Source: Bryobacteraceae bacterium
GTDB lineage: Bacteria > Acidobacteriota > Terriglobia > Bryobacterales > Bryobacteraceae
Assembly (NCBI GenBank): GCA_025350445.1
Contig: JANXXV010001038.1
Location: 1 to 12,557 of the forward strand
Direction: 5' to 3'
Length of the DNA: 12,557 nt
Below, piece by piece: positions 1 to 7,547 of the stretch (position 1 is the first letter of the stretch; every line of letters begins with the position of its first letter). The notes below the pieces were generated by a model. It saw nothing but the letters and a program-made list of their open reading frames with translations. It was not told where the DNA came from and did no database searches. The translations under genes and the position numbers were made by a program.

Positions 1-85
1 CGGCGCGGACGCCTTGTTTGACAAATCTTGCAGAGGATCACGAGGTTACCCTTATCGTAACGTAGAATGAAAAACGAACCCGACT

Positions 86-241
86 ATGCGCACCGATGTT
101 TACCTGAAAATTGTAGTGGAGCACGATCCGCCGGATACACCGCAGAAGATCGCCGCTGAAATATGCCGCCAGGTGGAGAAAGTCTATAGTGTCCGGCGAG
201 CGGAGATCTCCAGTATCGTCAGCCGGCAGGGGGAGGAATAG
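86..241 (+). CDS. small hypothetical protein, 51 aa
   Basis: The ATG at 86 opens 51 codons ending in TAG at 239-241. The peptide starts MRTDVYLKIVVEHD and ends VSRQGEE. It is charged and soluble, with no signal or membrane segment, and has a plausible beta-strand (VYLKIVVEH) followed by a helix (PQKIAAEICRQVEKVY). A stop at 68-70 closes the frame upstream, so 86 is the only ATG. No clear Shine-Dalgarno site precedes it. The last 23 bases overlap the 3' end of the convergent dGTPase-like gene. The regular strand-helix pattern and the sequence style resemble small conserved acidobacterial proteins, but that is a recollection, not a search. Function is unknown, and a chance ORF cannot be excluded. 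Confidence 0.5.
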   Translation: MRTDVYLKIVVEHDPPDTPQKIAAEICRQVEKVYSVRRAEISSIVSRQGEE

Positions 242-1352
242 GCCTGATCAATTGACCGTAGATTCGGCGGAAGTAGCCATCGGTCATCCCGGCTAGATAG
301 TCGCAGACTTTCCGATGTAGGGGGTCCGGCGATTCCACGTAATGTTCAGGCATCCGGTCCGGATGATCCAGGAAGAACTGGAACAGTTCGGCGATCATCT
401 CCGCCGAGTGCGCCCGCTCGATGGCAAGCAGGTCTGAGAAGTAGACCTTGCGCTTCAGGAACTGCTTTAAGGATGAATTAGCAGCGTTCGCAGCCGGCGC
501 AAAGGCTGCCAGGCGCACCGGAGAACTCCGGATCTGCTCGATGCTTTCGACGCCTTGCGCCGCGGCGAAGGTGCCGTCGATCAAGCCCGATACCAGGACA
601 TCGATGAGACCGCGCAAGCATTCCAGGAACCGGACTCTCTCCGAGGCGCCGGCGAATTGCGTTTCCACGGCCTCGGCGATTTCCCGATAGTCCGGTACCT
701 CGGCGGTGAGCTCGTCCACAGTGAAGAATCCCGCTGAAACGCCATCGTCCAGGTCGGCCGTGTTGTAGGCAATCTCGTCGGCCAGATCGATCAACTGCGC
801 TTCCAGCGGCGGCTTTAGCCCGGGAGCGTATTCGTCGAGATCGGGAAACTCCCCGGGTTCGAAATCCCGGGAATGCTTGGCGATGCCTTCGCGCACTTCA
901 AACGTCAGATTGAGGCCGGGGAATCGGGCGTACCGCTGCTCAAAAGACTCAACGATGCGCAGAGAATGGAGGTTGTGATCGAACCGGTCGTCGAACCGGC
1001 GCATCTGCCGGTCCAGTTCTTCTTCGCCGGCGTGGGCAAACGGCGGGTGGCCGATGTCGTGCGCCAGCGCGAGCGCCTCGGTGAGATTCTCGTCAAGGCC
1101 GAGGGCGGAGGCGGCTGTCCGGGCGAGCTGGGCCACCTCGATAGTATGGGTGAGCCGGTTTCGGAAATGATCGGACAGTCCCGGGGTAAAAACCTGCGTC
1201 TTGTCTTCCAGGCGCCGGAACGCGCGGGCATGGACGATGCGGTCGCGGTCGCGCTGAAAATCGTCGCGATAGCGGTGGGGCAGCTCTGGAAAGCGGCGCC
1301 CGCGCGATGCACTTACCGGGAACCGCAGATGCGCCAGTTGAGCCCGATCCAC
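219..1352 (-). CDS. dGTPase-like HD-domain deoxynucleotide triphosphohydrolase
   Basis: This 377-aa protein belongs to the dGTP triphosphohydrolase-like HD superfamily. Members cleave a dNTP to the deoxynucleoside plus tripolyphosphate in the cytoplasm and so affect dNTP pools. The N-terminus carries the family signature FQRDRDRIVHARAFRRLEDK (32-51), followed by TQVF. The metal-binding HD set is present: H69 in RLTHT, H98-D99 in AHDIGHPPFAHAGEE, and D192 in LADEIAYNTADLDD. FDHNLHS (124-130) is also typical. The length fits a complete type-2 dGTPase-like protein. The start codon is GTG at 1350-1352. It lies 11 bp after the stop of the TPR gene upstream, and no strong Shine-Dalgarno is visible, so translational coupling is likely. 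Substrate preference within the dNTPs cannot be read from sequence. The 3' end overlaps a convergent small ORF by 23 bp. Confidence 0.93.
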   Translation of the reverse strand: MDRAQLAHLRFPVSASRGRRFPELPHRYRDDFQRDRDRIVHARAFRRLEDKTQVFTPGLSDHFRNRLTHTIEVAQLARTAASALGLDENLTEALALAHDIGHPPFAHAGEEELDRQMRRFDDRFDHNLHSLRIVESFEQRYARFPGLNLTFEVREGIAKHSRDFEPGEFPDLDEYAPGLKPPLEAQLIDLADEIAYNTADLDDGVSAGFFTVDELTAEVPDYREIAEAVETQFAGASERVRFLECLRGLIDVLVSGLIDGTFAAAQGVESIEQIRSSPVRLAAFAPAANAANSSLKQFLKRKVYFSDLLAIERAHSAEMIAELFQFFLDHPDRMPEHYVESPDPLHRKVCDYLAGMTDGYFRRIYGQLIRPIPPPAG

Positions 1353-1363
1353 CGGATTCGCCG

Positions 1364-2068
1364 TTACTTCTGCGACATTTCGCCCAGGGCGGTGATTGCC
1401 ATGCGGCTTACGGCCGAACGCTCAGTCCGTAATGGCTCCAGCAGCTTTCGCGCTTCTTCCGGCTTGGTGCGGGCCAGAGCGTGAGCCAGGGCGATGGCTG
1501 CCTGTTCCTTGGAAACCATGATGGTGGGGTGATCCAATACCGATCGCAGAAGCTTCTCGGCATCGACCGCACGCCCCTGAGTTTCATACAACTGGGCTAG
1601 AGATAGCTTTGCTTGCGAGGCGTAGTCCGCGTCGCCGGACTCGGCGATGGGCTTCCAGAAGTTCTCCGCTCCGATTACATTACCCTGGTCGGCATAGAGA
1701 ACGCCAAGGTAGAACCGCGCGATCACGCCTTCCCGCTTACCGGGATATTTCTCCATCACGCTGGTTAAGGCTTTCGAAACCGCGGCCGTTTTTTCCATCG
1801 CCGTGGGGAACGATTGAACGAACTCGCTCGCGTTGGCCGGGCCTATCTGCGCATCCTGCACCCGCATGGCCGCGTTGAGATCCTCGGCGCGCACGCCAGC
1901 CTGATGTTCGAAGAAGACGTAGGCCCCAACAGAAATCACGATTGCAGCCAAACCGATGCCGCCCCATTTGATTACCTGGCTTCGGTGATCGGTGGCGTAC
2001 TCAACTGTGTGACCAACCTGTTCTACGAACTTGTCATGCTTGAGATTGTGGCGATGTACTTTGTCCAA
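1364..2068 (-). CDS. membrane-anchored TPR protein (YfgM/TPR_21-like)
   Basis: This 234-aa protein has a short basic, His-rich cytoplasmic N-terminus (about 1-32), one TM segment (about 34-53, IKWGGIGLAAIVISVGAYVFF) and an Ala-rich helical C-terminal domain. That domain reads as TPR-like helix pairs, for example VIARFYLGVLYADQGN and AKLSLAQLYETQGRAVDAEK. This architecture matches the YfgM-like TPR family, single-pass inner-membrane proteins with a periplasmic TPR domain. In enterobacteria YfgM associates with SecYEG and periplasmic chaperones; the same role here is only an inference. The start is TTG at 2066-2068, supported by a GGAG Shine-Dalgarno about 7 nt upstream. A TAGAAT -10-like hexamer lies at 2089-2094 on this strand, but I found no good -35. 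The gene is first in a two-gene operon with the dGTPase-like gene. Confidence 0.85.
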   Translation of the reverse strand: MDKVHRHNLKHDKFVEQVGHTVEYATDHRSQVIKWGGIGLAAIVISVGAYVFFEHQAGVRAEDLNAAMRVQDAQIGPANASEFVQSFPTAMEKTAAVSKALTSVMEKYPGKREGVIARFYLGVLYADQGNVIGAENFWKPIAESGDADYASQAKLSLAQLYETQGRAVDAEKLLRSVLDHPTIMVSKEQAAIALAHALARTKPEEARKLLEPLRTERSAVSRMAITALGEMSQK

Positions 2069-2314
2069 TGAAAAACTCCGAAACCTCTATTCTAGCGCAT
2101 GGAGGAACGGGACTGACACGGAATTTCAATATTTCCCCCGCGACAGTCTCACGGCTGCCCGCTAAAACGAGTTCAAAGAGGGTCGGCCGTGCCAAATAAA
2201 GTGCAAAAGTGGCATTTCCGGCGCGACCAGGTTCGGTCGAAACTGATAGCCTGACTGACCCGAATTTTCCCGGCAGAGCTGCAAGCGGCACGCTAAGAGC
2301 CTTCGGCGCTGACG

Positions 2315-2326
2315 TGAAACGCATCA
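2315..2326. promoter_or_regulatory. possible LacI-family operator, distal site A
   Basis: TGAAACGCATCA matches 10 of 12 bases of the generic LacI-family palindrome TGAAACGTTTCA, with an intact left half-site and central CG. It is centred 17 bp upstream of site B. The right half is degenerate (CATCA), so this is the weakest of the three by symmetry. Confidence 0.3.
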
Positions 2327-2331
2327 GAATC

Positions 2332-2343
2332 AGAAAAGTTTCT
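2332..2343. promoter_or_regulatory. possible LacI-family operator, site B at the -35
   Basis: AGAAAAGTTTCT has perfect 5-bp arms (AGAAA/TTTCT) around a central AG. It touches the first base of the -35 hexamer. Its centre lies 20 bp upstream of site C, about two helical turns, so dimers on both sites would face the same side of the DNA. Confidence 0.4.
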
Positions 2344-2372
2344 TGACTTTGAGAAACGTTTATGGGTATATC
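2343..2372 (+). promoter_or_regulatory. sigma70-type promoter of the TonB receptor gene
   Basis: The -35 is TTGACT (2343-2348, five of six consensus bases). An 18-bp spacer separates it from the -10, TATATC (2367-2372). Transcription would begin near 2379, giving a leader of about 65 nt before the ATG at 2444. The AAACGTTT palindrome at 2354-2361 lies inside the spacer, so a bound repressor would block polymerase. No experimental support is available. Confidence 0.6.
2352..2363. promoter_or_regulatory. likely LacI-family operator, site C inside the promoter spacer
   Basis: AGAAACGTTTAT contains the perfect 8-bp palindrome AAACGTTT (2354-2361) with the central CG typical of operators bound by many LacI-family members (the PurR, FruR and RbsR type). 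It lies between the -35 and -10, a classic repression position. The LacI-family gene just downstream of the receptor (5718-6788) is the natural candidate regulator. This assignment is inference from motif and position. Confidence 0.5.
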
Positions 2373-2385
2373 ATGACTGAGCCTC

Positions 2386-2420
2386 CGTTCGGCGAGATTC
2401 ACGTCAATTTCCGCCGAACG
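2386..2420 (+). repeat. 9-bp perfect inverted repeat in the receptor leader
   Basis: CGTTCGGCG (2386-2394) and CGCCGAACG (2412-2420) are perfect reverse complements separated by 17 bases. In the predicted transcript they would form a GC-rich stem that starts about seven nucleotides after the expected transcription start and ends ten nucleotides before the AGGA ribosome binding site (2431-2434). It could stabilise the mRNA 5' end, tune translation, or be a binding site for a second regulator. No T-run follows, so it is not a normal terminator. Confidence 0.5.
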
Positions 2421-2443
2421 CTTGTATCAAAGGAAAAGCAACC

Positions 2444-5400
2444 ATGACGCGAATCTTAATCGGATATTTCTTACTCTTGACGATGCTGAGTGCCGCCGAA
2501 CCCACCGGCACATTGGCCGGAACCGTAACAGACCCCGCCGGGGCGGTAGTTGTGGCGGCCAAAGTAGTTGCAACCAACACACAAACAGGCCAAACGCGGG
2601 AAATGCAGAGCGGGACAGACGGTGGCTTCGTTTTCCCACTTTTGCCCGTCGGCGCCTACAAGGTTGCTGTGGAAGCATCCGGTTTTGGCCGCTATCAGCA
2701 GACCGGTTTACAACTGGCAACCGATCAATCCGTAACGATTCAGATCGGCCTAAAAATCGGCACCGCCGCCGAATCGATTGAGGTCACGGCGAGTCCGCAG
2801 ATGGTTGAAGCCCGGTCGGGTGCGCTTAGCCAAGTGGTGAATCAACGGAAGATTATCGAATTGCCGCTGAATGGACGGAACGCGGCCGCGTTGGTATTGC
2901 TTTCCCCCGGCGCCGTCGATTTGAGGGCCGGGAACTCAAACGGCTCCGGCGATACAGTCCAGACAGTGACCTACCCGGGCTCCGTTTCGGTGGCAGCCAA
3001 CGGCGGTCGCGCGGATACGGCTAATTACAACTTAGACGGTGGCAGTAACCAGGATACTTACACGAACGTGAACAACCCGTTCCCGAATCCGGATGCAATT
3101 GAAGAATTCAGCGTCCAGACCAACAGCTTCAGCGCGGAGTATGGACGAGGTTCCGGCGCAATCATCAACGTCGTAACGAAATCGGGCACCAATGAATTTC
3201 ACGGTAGCGCCTTCGAATTCTTCCGCAACGGCAATCTGAACGCCCGCAACTTTTTTGCCGTGAGCCAGGACCAGTTGAAGAGAAATCAGTTTGGCGGAAG
3301 CTTCGGCGGCCCCATCATCAAAAACAAGCTCTTTTTCTTTGGAACGTATCAAGGCACGCAGATTCGCGACGTTGCCTCAAACCGGAACGCCACCGTGCTG
3401 ACCGCGGCGCAACGCGGCGGCAACTTTTCCTCGCTCAGCAGGCAGTTGGTGGACCCGCTGACGAAATTGCCGTTCCCGGGCAACATCATCCCGGCCAGCC
3501 GCATTAGCCCGGTTGCCGCCAAGGTTCTGCAATACCTGCCAACGGCGACGTCCGCGGATGGGCTTACCTATTTCGATCTGCCGGACAGTGAACACGAAAA
3601 TCAGTACATGGGCCGGGTGGACTACCTGATCGGCAGCCAGAGATTGTACGGCCGCTACCTGTATACGGATTACCAAAGGAATGCGGTGATCGGCGACAAG
3701 AATCTGCTTACGGCGACGCGCGGTTTCGATCTTCCCACGCAAAGTGCCTCATTCAACCACACGATGACGCTGGGGCCCACGTTGTTGAACAGCTTCATTA
3801 TGTCGTATTCGCGGAATCATTCTAAGATCTTGAGCGGCGCTCCGTTTAGCTTGGCCGATCTCGGCGTCAGCAACGCGGCCCATTCGAATCCGGCGGAGTT
3901 GGTTATCGCGGCATCGGGATATTTCAGCATCAACAGCGGTCACCCTGGACAGTTCGATCGGGACACTTTCCAAATCACCGACAGTATTCACTGGGTGAAG
4001 GGCGCGCACGAAATTGCCATCGGCGGCGACTTCCTGCGCTCAAGCTTCAATGGCACCAATACATACCGGCAGAATGGAGCGTTTCGGTTTAGAGGAACCA
4101 GTTATTCCGGCAATCCTCTGTCCGATTTCCTGGTGGGCTACGCGGACCGCTTCCTGCAGGGCGGCGGCGAGTACACGTCCCGTCGCGGCAACATGGGCAG
4201 TCTGTTCGTTCAAGACAACTTCAAAGCGCGGAAAAACCTGGTCCTCAGCGTTGGTTTGCGCTGGGATCCCTTCATTCCGCCGGGTGAGGCGAAAGGCCGG
4301 ACAGAATGCTTTGTACCGGGTGCGAAATCTACCCGCTTCCCCAATGCTCCCGCAGGCTATCTGTATGCGGGTGATTCGGGCTGTCCCTCCGGCGGCTTCT
4401 ATTCGAGCTGGAAACAGTTCGCTCCCCGGCTTGGTATTTCGTACAACCCGGGCGCGGGCAAGACCGTAATCCGTGCGGGAGCTGGTCTTTTCTTTCAACC
4501 TCCCTTCCTGGAAGCGTTCAACAATATGGCGGACAGCGCTCCATTCAGCCCGCAGGTGCAGGTGTTCCGGGTTCCGTTCGGAAACCCCTACGCCAGCACA
4601 CCTAATCCTTTCCCGGCACAGTATGCCCCAGTCATTCCAGCAACTAACGTTGCCTTCAATACGCCGATTAGTTTGGCGGTTTCCTACGACCGTAACTGGA
4701 AGCCGTCGCGAGTGATGAACTGGAACCTTACGGTGGAGCGGCAACTCGCCGGGGATGTTCTGGTGCGGGGTTCCTATGTCGGTTCGAAAGGCACGCATCT
4801 CAATTACAACACCGACATAAACGCACCGCGCCCCAGCGCCACGGCCACGGCGGACAACGAAGACGATCGCCGGCCGTACCAGCAATTCGTACAGATTACG
4901 CAGGATATTTCAGGCGCCAACTCTATTTTCCACGCCCTGCAGTTGTCGATGGAAAAGCGCTTCTCCCGTGGTTTCACCGCCAGCGCCAACTACACCTGGA
5001 GCAAGAGCATCGATACGGTTTCCTATTCGACCGATCTCGACGGGATCAATGTCATCAATCCATTCAACCTCAATGCCTATCGGGGCGTTTCCGATTACAA
5101 CGTGCCGCACCGGTTCATTCTGAACTACCTGTGGCAGTTGCCGTCGCCGAAAGCCGGCCTGGCGCGCTCCGTACTGGGCGGGTGGCAAACATCGGGAATA
5201 TGGTCCCTGCAGAGCGGTTTCCCTCTGAACATCACGTCGGGTAACGACACCTCGTTCAGCCTTCCAGCGGTCGCCAACGATCAGGCACAGCAACTCTGCA
5301 CGCCGCAGTACACCGGCGGAGCACGGAATCAGCGCATTACCAATTGGTTTCAGCCGAAGTGCTTCGGCGTTCCCAACGACAACTCCTTCGGGAATGTCGG

Positions 5401-5629
5401 CCGCAACACGCTAATCGGGCCCGGCACGGTGAATGTCGATTTCGGGGCGCACAAACTGTTCACTCTGAGAGAGAACATGAAGCTACAGTTCCGCGCCGAG
5501 TTCTTCAACGTCTTCAACCACACGCAGTTGAACAATCCGGACACCAGCGTGTCGGACTCCACATTCGGCAGGATCACCAGTGCACGCGCCCCTCGTATCA
5601 CGCAACTGGCTCTTAAGCTGATTTTCTAA
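2444..5629 (+). CDS. Oar-like TonB-dependent outer-membrane receptor with carboxypeptidase-regulatory-like domain
   Basis: This 1061-aa protein is a typical large acidobacterial TonB-dependent transporter that moves a bulky nutrient across the outer membrane using energy from TonB. Residues 1-18 form a signal peptide (MTRILIGYFLLLTMLSAA). Residues about 22-105 form a carboxypeptidase-regulatory/Cna-B-like beta-sandwich (GTLAGTVTDPAGAVV, then LPVGAYKVAVEASGF). A plug domain follows at about 115-250 with LPLNGRN (140-146), NYNLDGGSNQD (194-204) and GSGAIINVVTKSGTNEFHG (236-254). The rest is the beta-barrel, ending in the outer-membrane-type terminus ALKLIF with a final Phe. The length is usual for this group. 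The start ATG has AGGA nine bases upstream (2431-2434). The gene sits behind a promoter with LacI-type operators and before a LacI-family gene, which suggests a carbohydrate substrate, but the ligand cannot be read from sequence. No obvious TonB box was recognised. Confidence 0.95.
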   Translation: MTRILIGYFLLLTMLSAAEPTGTLAGTVTDPAGAVVVAAKVVATNTQTGQTREMQSGTDGGFVFPLLPVGAYKVAVEASGFGRYQQTGLQLATDQSVTIQIGLKIGTAAESIEVTASPQMVEARSGALSQVVNQRKIIELPLNGRNAAALVLLSPGAVDLRAGNSNGSGDTVQTVTYPGSVSVAANGGRADTANYNLDGGSNQDTYTNVNNPFPNPDAIEEFSVQTNSFSAEYGRGSGAIINVVTKSGTNEFHGSAFEFFRNGNLNARNFFAVSQDQLKRNQFGGSFGGPIIKNKLFFFGTYQGTQIRDVASNRNATVLTAAQRGGNFSSLSRQLVDPLTKLPFPGNIIPASRISPVAAKVLQYLPTATSADGLTYFDLPDSEHENQYMGRVDYLIGSQRLYGRYLYTDYQRNAVIGDKNLLTATRGFDLPTQSASFNHTMTLGPTLLNSFIMSYSRNHSKILSGAPFSLADLGVSNAAHSNPAELVIAASGYFSINSGHPGQFDRDTFQITDSIHWVKGAHEIAIGGDFLRSSFNGTNTYRQNGAFRFRGTSYSGNPLSDFLVGYADRFLQGGGEYTSRRGNMGSLFVQDNFKARKNLVLSVGLRWDPFIPPGEAKGRTECFVPGAKSTRFPNAPAGYLYAGDSGCPSGGFYSSWKQFAPRLGISYNPGAGKTVIRAGAGLFFQPPFLEAFNNMADSAPFSPQVQVFRVPFGNPYASTPNPFPAQYAPVIPATNVAFNTPISLAVSYDRNWKPSRVMNWNLTVERQLAGDVLVRGSYVGSKGTHLNYNTDINAPRPSATATADNEDDRRPYQQFVQITQDISGANSIFHALQLSMEKRFSRGFTASANYTWSKSIDTVSYSTDLDGINVINPFNLNAYRGVSDYNVPHRFILNYLWQLPSPKAGLARSVLGGWQTSGIWSLQSGFPLNITSGNDTSFSLPAVANDQAQQLCTPQYTGGARNQRITNWFQPKCFGVPNDNSFGNVGRNTLIGPGTVNVDFGAHKLFTLRENMKLQFRAEFFNVFNHTQLNNPDTSVSDSTFGRITSARAPRITQLALKLIF

Positions 5630-5644
5630 ACGCACCCACTGAAA

Positions 5645-5663
5645 AGCCCACATTAATTGGGCT
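5645..5663 (+). other. short inverted repeat between receptor and regulator genes
   Basis: AGCCCA (5645-5650) and TGGGCT (5658-5663) pair around a 7-nt loop (CATTAAT), 16 bp after the receptor stop. The stem is only six pairs and is followed by GAAATT rather than a U-tract. It might be a weak terminator or mRNA-end stabiliser, or chance. A TATGAT hexamer at 5671-5676 could be a -10 for the regulator gene, but no -35 stands at the right distance. Confidence 0.3.
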
Positions 5664-5717
5664 GAAATTGTATGATGCCCTGTGGGGCGGATTGCAGGCC
5701 CAATCGAGGAACGAGGC

Positions 5718-6788
5718 GTGAAGAAAAAAACATCCTTTAAGGAATTGGCTCAGCACGCCAAGGTAAGCACTGCGACCGTGTCAAGAATTTTACGCGGGCA
5801 GGTGAATGTGGACTCGAGCATACGGGCGCGGGTCCGCAAAGCGGCCGAGGAGCTTGGCATAGACCTGGAACAGCGAAGGAACGAAAAGTCGACCATCATC
5901 GCGTTCATTCTGGGAAACCGGAATTTGCTGCACAATTTTCAGGCAAGAGTTCTCTCCGGAGCGGAGGCATACTGTTCCTCGCAGAACAAAGAGATCCTGT
6001 TTTTATCGCACCGTTACTCGCCCGCGGTTCCATCCAAGGAACTGCACCTGCCGCAAATCGTCAGCCAGCGTGCACTGGTAAGGGCCGTGATTCTGGGCGG
6101 CACGAATTCCTCCAACATGCTTCTTGCGCTGCGCGAGCGTGAGATTCCATTCGCCGTACTTGGCAACAACGTAATCGGGCAGTGGGACCCTAGTGAATAC
6201 GACGCCGTGTATTCCGACGACATTCAGGGTGCATTCGATTTAACTGTCCACCTGATTGAGGATGGCCACCGCGACATATGGTTCATTGGTGACAGCGACC
6301 TTCCGTGGTACGCGCGCTGCGCGCAAGGCTACCTGGAGAGCATGACGTTGGCAGGGCTGAAGCCGCGCTTCAGTGAGATTCACTCCGATGACCGCGAGTT
6401 GGGTTATCTGGCAATGCGGTCGATTCTTTCGCGGCGCGAACCGGTGACGGCGGTCATGGCCGGATCGGATCAGATCGCTATAGGCGTCTACGAGGCGTTG
6501 CATCAGGCAGGTCTGCGCGTTCCGGATGACATCTGCGTGGCGGGCTTTAACGACAGCGAAGCGCTGATGATGGACCCTCCGCTAACCAGTGTGCGGGAGT
6601 TTCCAGAAGAGCTTGGTAAACATCTTGCCGAGTTTGTGCTGCGGCGTATTCAGGAGCCTGGCCGGAAACCGCAGCAGTTGACGATTCCGACGCGCGTGGT
6701 GGTCCGCGAGTCCACTCGGGCCCGCTCGGCGGATCCGGCGGGAATAGCGCGCCGCCGCACCGAGGCTCCGTTGGTTTCCGAAGTCTAG
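5718..6788 (+). CDS. LacI-family transcriptional regulator
   Basis: This is a 356-aa DNA-binding sugar-responsive regulator. Residues 5-47 hold the LacI-type helix-turn-helix (FKELAQHAKVSTATVSRILRG, then IRARVRKAAEELG). Residues about 55-330 form the periplasmic-binding-protein-like effector domain, with AVMAGSDQIAIGVYEALHQAG, VPDDICVAGFNDSEALMMDPPLTSV and the terminal IPTRVVVREST. An upstream GTG at 5682 would add 12 residues without family character. I prefer GTG at 5718, which has AGGA (5707-5710) seven bases upstream and begins with KKKTSFKELA as usual for the family. The stop TAG abuts the ATG of the transporter remnant. The likely target is the receptor promoter with three operator-like palindromes, and perhaps the downstream cluster through read-through. 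The effector is unknown. The gene looks intact, with few odd residues, unlike the transporter and aminotransferase after it. Confidence 0.92.
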   Translation: MKKKTSFKELAQHAKVSTATVSRILRGQVNVDSSIRARVRKAAEELGIDLEQRRNEKSTIIAFILGNRNLLHNFQARVLSGAEAYCSSQNKEILFLSHRYSPAVPSKELHLPQIVSQRALVRAVILGGTNSSNMLLALREREIPFAVLGNNVIGQWDPSEYDAVYSDDIQGAFDLTVHLIEDGHRDIWFIGDSDLPWYARCAQGYLESMTLAGLKPRFSEIHSDDRELGYLAMRSILSRREPVTAVMAGSDQIAIGVYEALHQAGLRVPDDICVAGFNDSEALMMDPPLTSVREFPEELGKHLAEFVLRRIQEPGRKPQQLTIPTRVVVRESTRARSADPAGIARRRTEAPLVSEV

Positions 6789-7532
6789 ATGGCAGAAGAA
6801 ATCCAGATCGAACCGGAAGCCACAGCAGCCCCGCCAGGCTTTCACTATCGCTGGTGGATTGTATGGGCGCTCTTCGGATCGACGGTCCTCAATTACTTCA
6901 ATCGCCAGACCCTCCCGGTCCCCGCCCCGCTGATTTCCAAAGAACTGCATCTCAGCCATAGCGAACTCTCCCATATCTTTGCGGCATTTCAAATTTCCCA
7001 TGGGCTGACGTGGCTGCCGGGCGGCATCTTCCTGGACATCGTCGGCACGCGGCTCGGGCTGTCTATTGCCGTTGTTTGGCGGCCGCTCGTCAGTTTAACT
7101 ACAAGCTTTGCAAACTCGGTAGCCACTTTCAAACGCGGGATGTCAGTCATGCGCGCTCGAAAGGTAGTTTGCGTCGTCAGCTGTATTCCCATGCTCGCCG
7201 GCATACCGGCGGCACTGGTACAAAGTCCGTTTTGGGCTCTGACGCTCATCTGTTCGGCGCTGTTCGGTTATGCAGCGTGGGCCACCATGGGACTGACGCT
7301 GCCGTCCGGCCTCTTCCCTCCGGATGTGGTGGGAACGGTCACAGGTTTGAGCGGGCTTGGAGCGGGCGCGGTTTCCACTGTTTTTACGTTGTCGATCAGC
7401 GCGCCGGTCGATCGATTTTCTTACGTTCCAGCGTTTATTGCGGCGGGCGCCATGCCGCTGCCGGCCACGGTTAGCATCTTACTTTTGACTTTAACGGATG
7501 AGGCAACCGGCGTTGATCGGGGTCTTGTCTAA
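6789..7532 (+). pseudogene. internally deleted MFS transporter (ExuT/ACS-like)
   Basis: The frame is open for 247 codons, but the family (anion:cation symporter, hexuronate-transporter-like MFS) normally has about 400-440 residues and 12 TM segments. The N-terminal part is recognisable: TM1 with NYFNRQT (35-41), TM2, the GGIFLDIVGTRLG loop (78-90) and TM3. At about residue 115 (nt 7125-7140) it jumps to GMSVMRARKVV, which in relatives is the cytoplasmic loop between TM8 and TM9, and then continues with the last four TM segments. About 170-180 residues are missing in frame. Three plus four TMs would put the positive RARK loop on the wrong side of the membrane, so a working transporter is unlikely. 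Several conserved-looking positions are also changed, often to Pro (LPVPAPL, TWLPGG, ISAPVDRF). The ATG follows the regulator stop directly, without a clear ribosome binding site. Confidence 0.75.
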
Positions 7533-7547
7533 CCAGGGAGGTTTCGA

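Larger units (their letters stand above)
2069..2443. other. divergent intergenic region between TPR gene and TonB receptor gene
   Basis: This 375-bp stretch separates two divergent genes. Its right half carries the receptor promoter, three LacI-type palindromes and a leader inverted repeat, listed separately. The left edge holds the TPR gene's ribosome binding site and a possible -10 (TAGAAT, minus strand, 2089-2094). In the central part (about 2100-2310) I see no RNA gene and no convincing conserved ORF. A minus-strand frame of 122 codons (2034-2402) crosses the region and overlaps the TPR start, but it resembles no family and runs through the receptor promoter, so I do not call it. Confidence 0.6.

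Noticed and set aside
1..70. Possible 3' ends of a gene entering from the left edge (frames ending at 65 or 70)
   Set aside because: Only about 20 codons are visible in either frame, with no recognisable motif; nothing decides between them.
873..1484. 203-codon plus-strand frame opposite the dGTPase-like gene
   Set aside because: The opposite strand encodes a complete HD-domain enzyme with all metal ligands; this frame has no recognisable features.
2034..2402. 122-codon minus-strand frame over the divergent intergenic region
   Set aside because: It overlaps the TPR gene's start and ribosome binding site, runs across the receptor promoter and operators, and its sequence resembles no family.
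4040..4885. 281-codon minus-strand frame within the receptor gene
   Set aside because: It is antisense to a well-supported TonB receptor barrel, Arg/Val-rich as expected for a GC-biased shadow frame.
5645..5663. Rho-independent terminator after the receptor gene
   Set aside because: The stem is only six pairs and lacks a downstream U-tract; kept only as a weak inverted repeat.
5682..5717. Upstream GTG start for the LacI-family gene
   Set aside because: The extra 12 residues are unlike LacI N-termini, and the GTG at 5718 has a well-placed AGGA Shine-Dalgarno.
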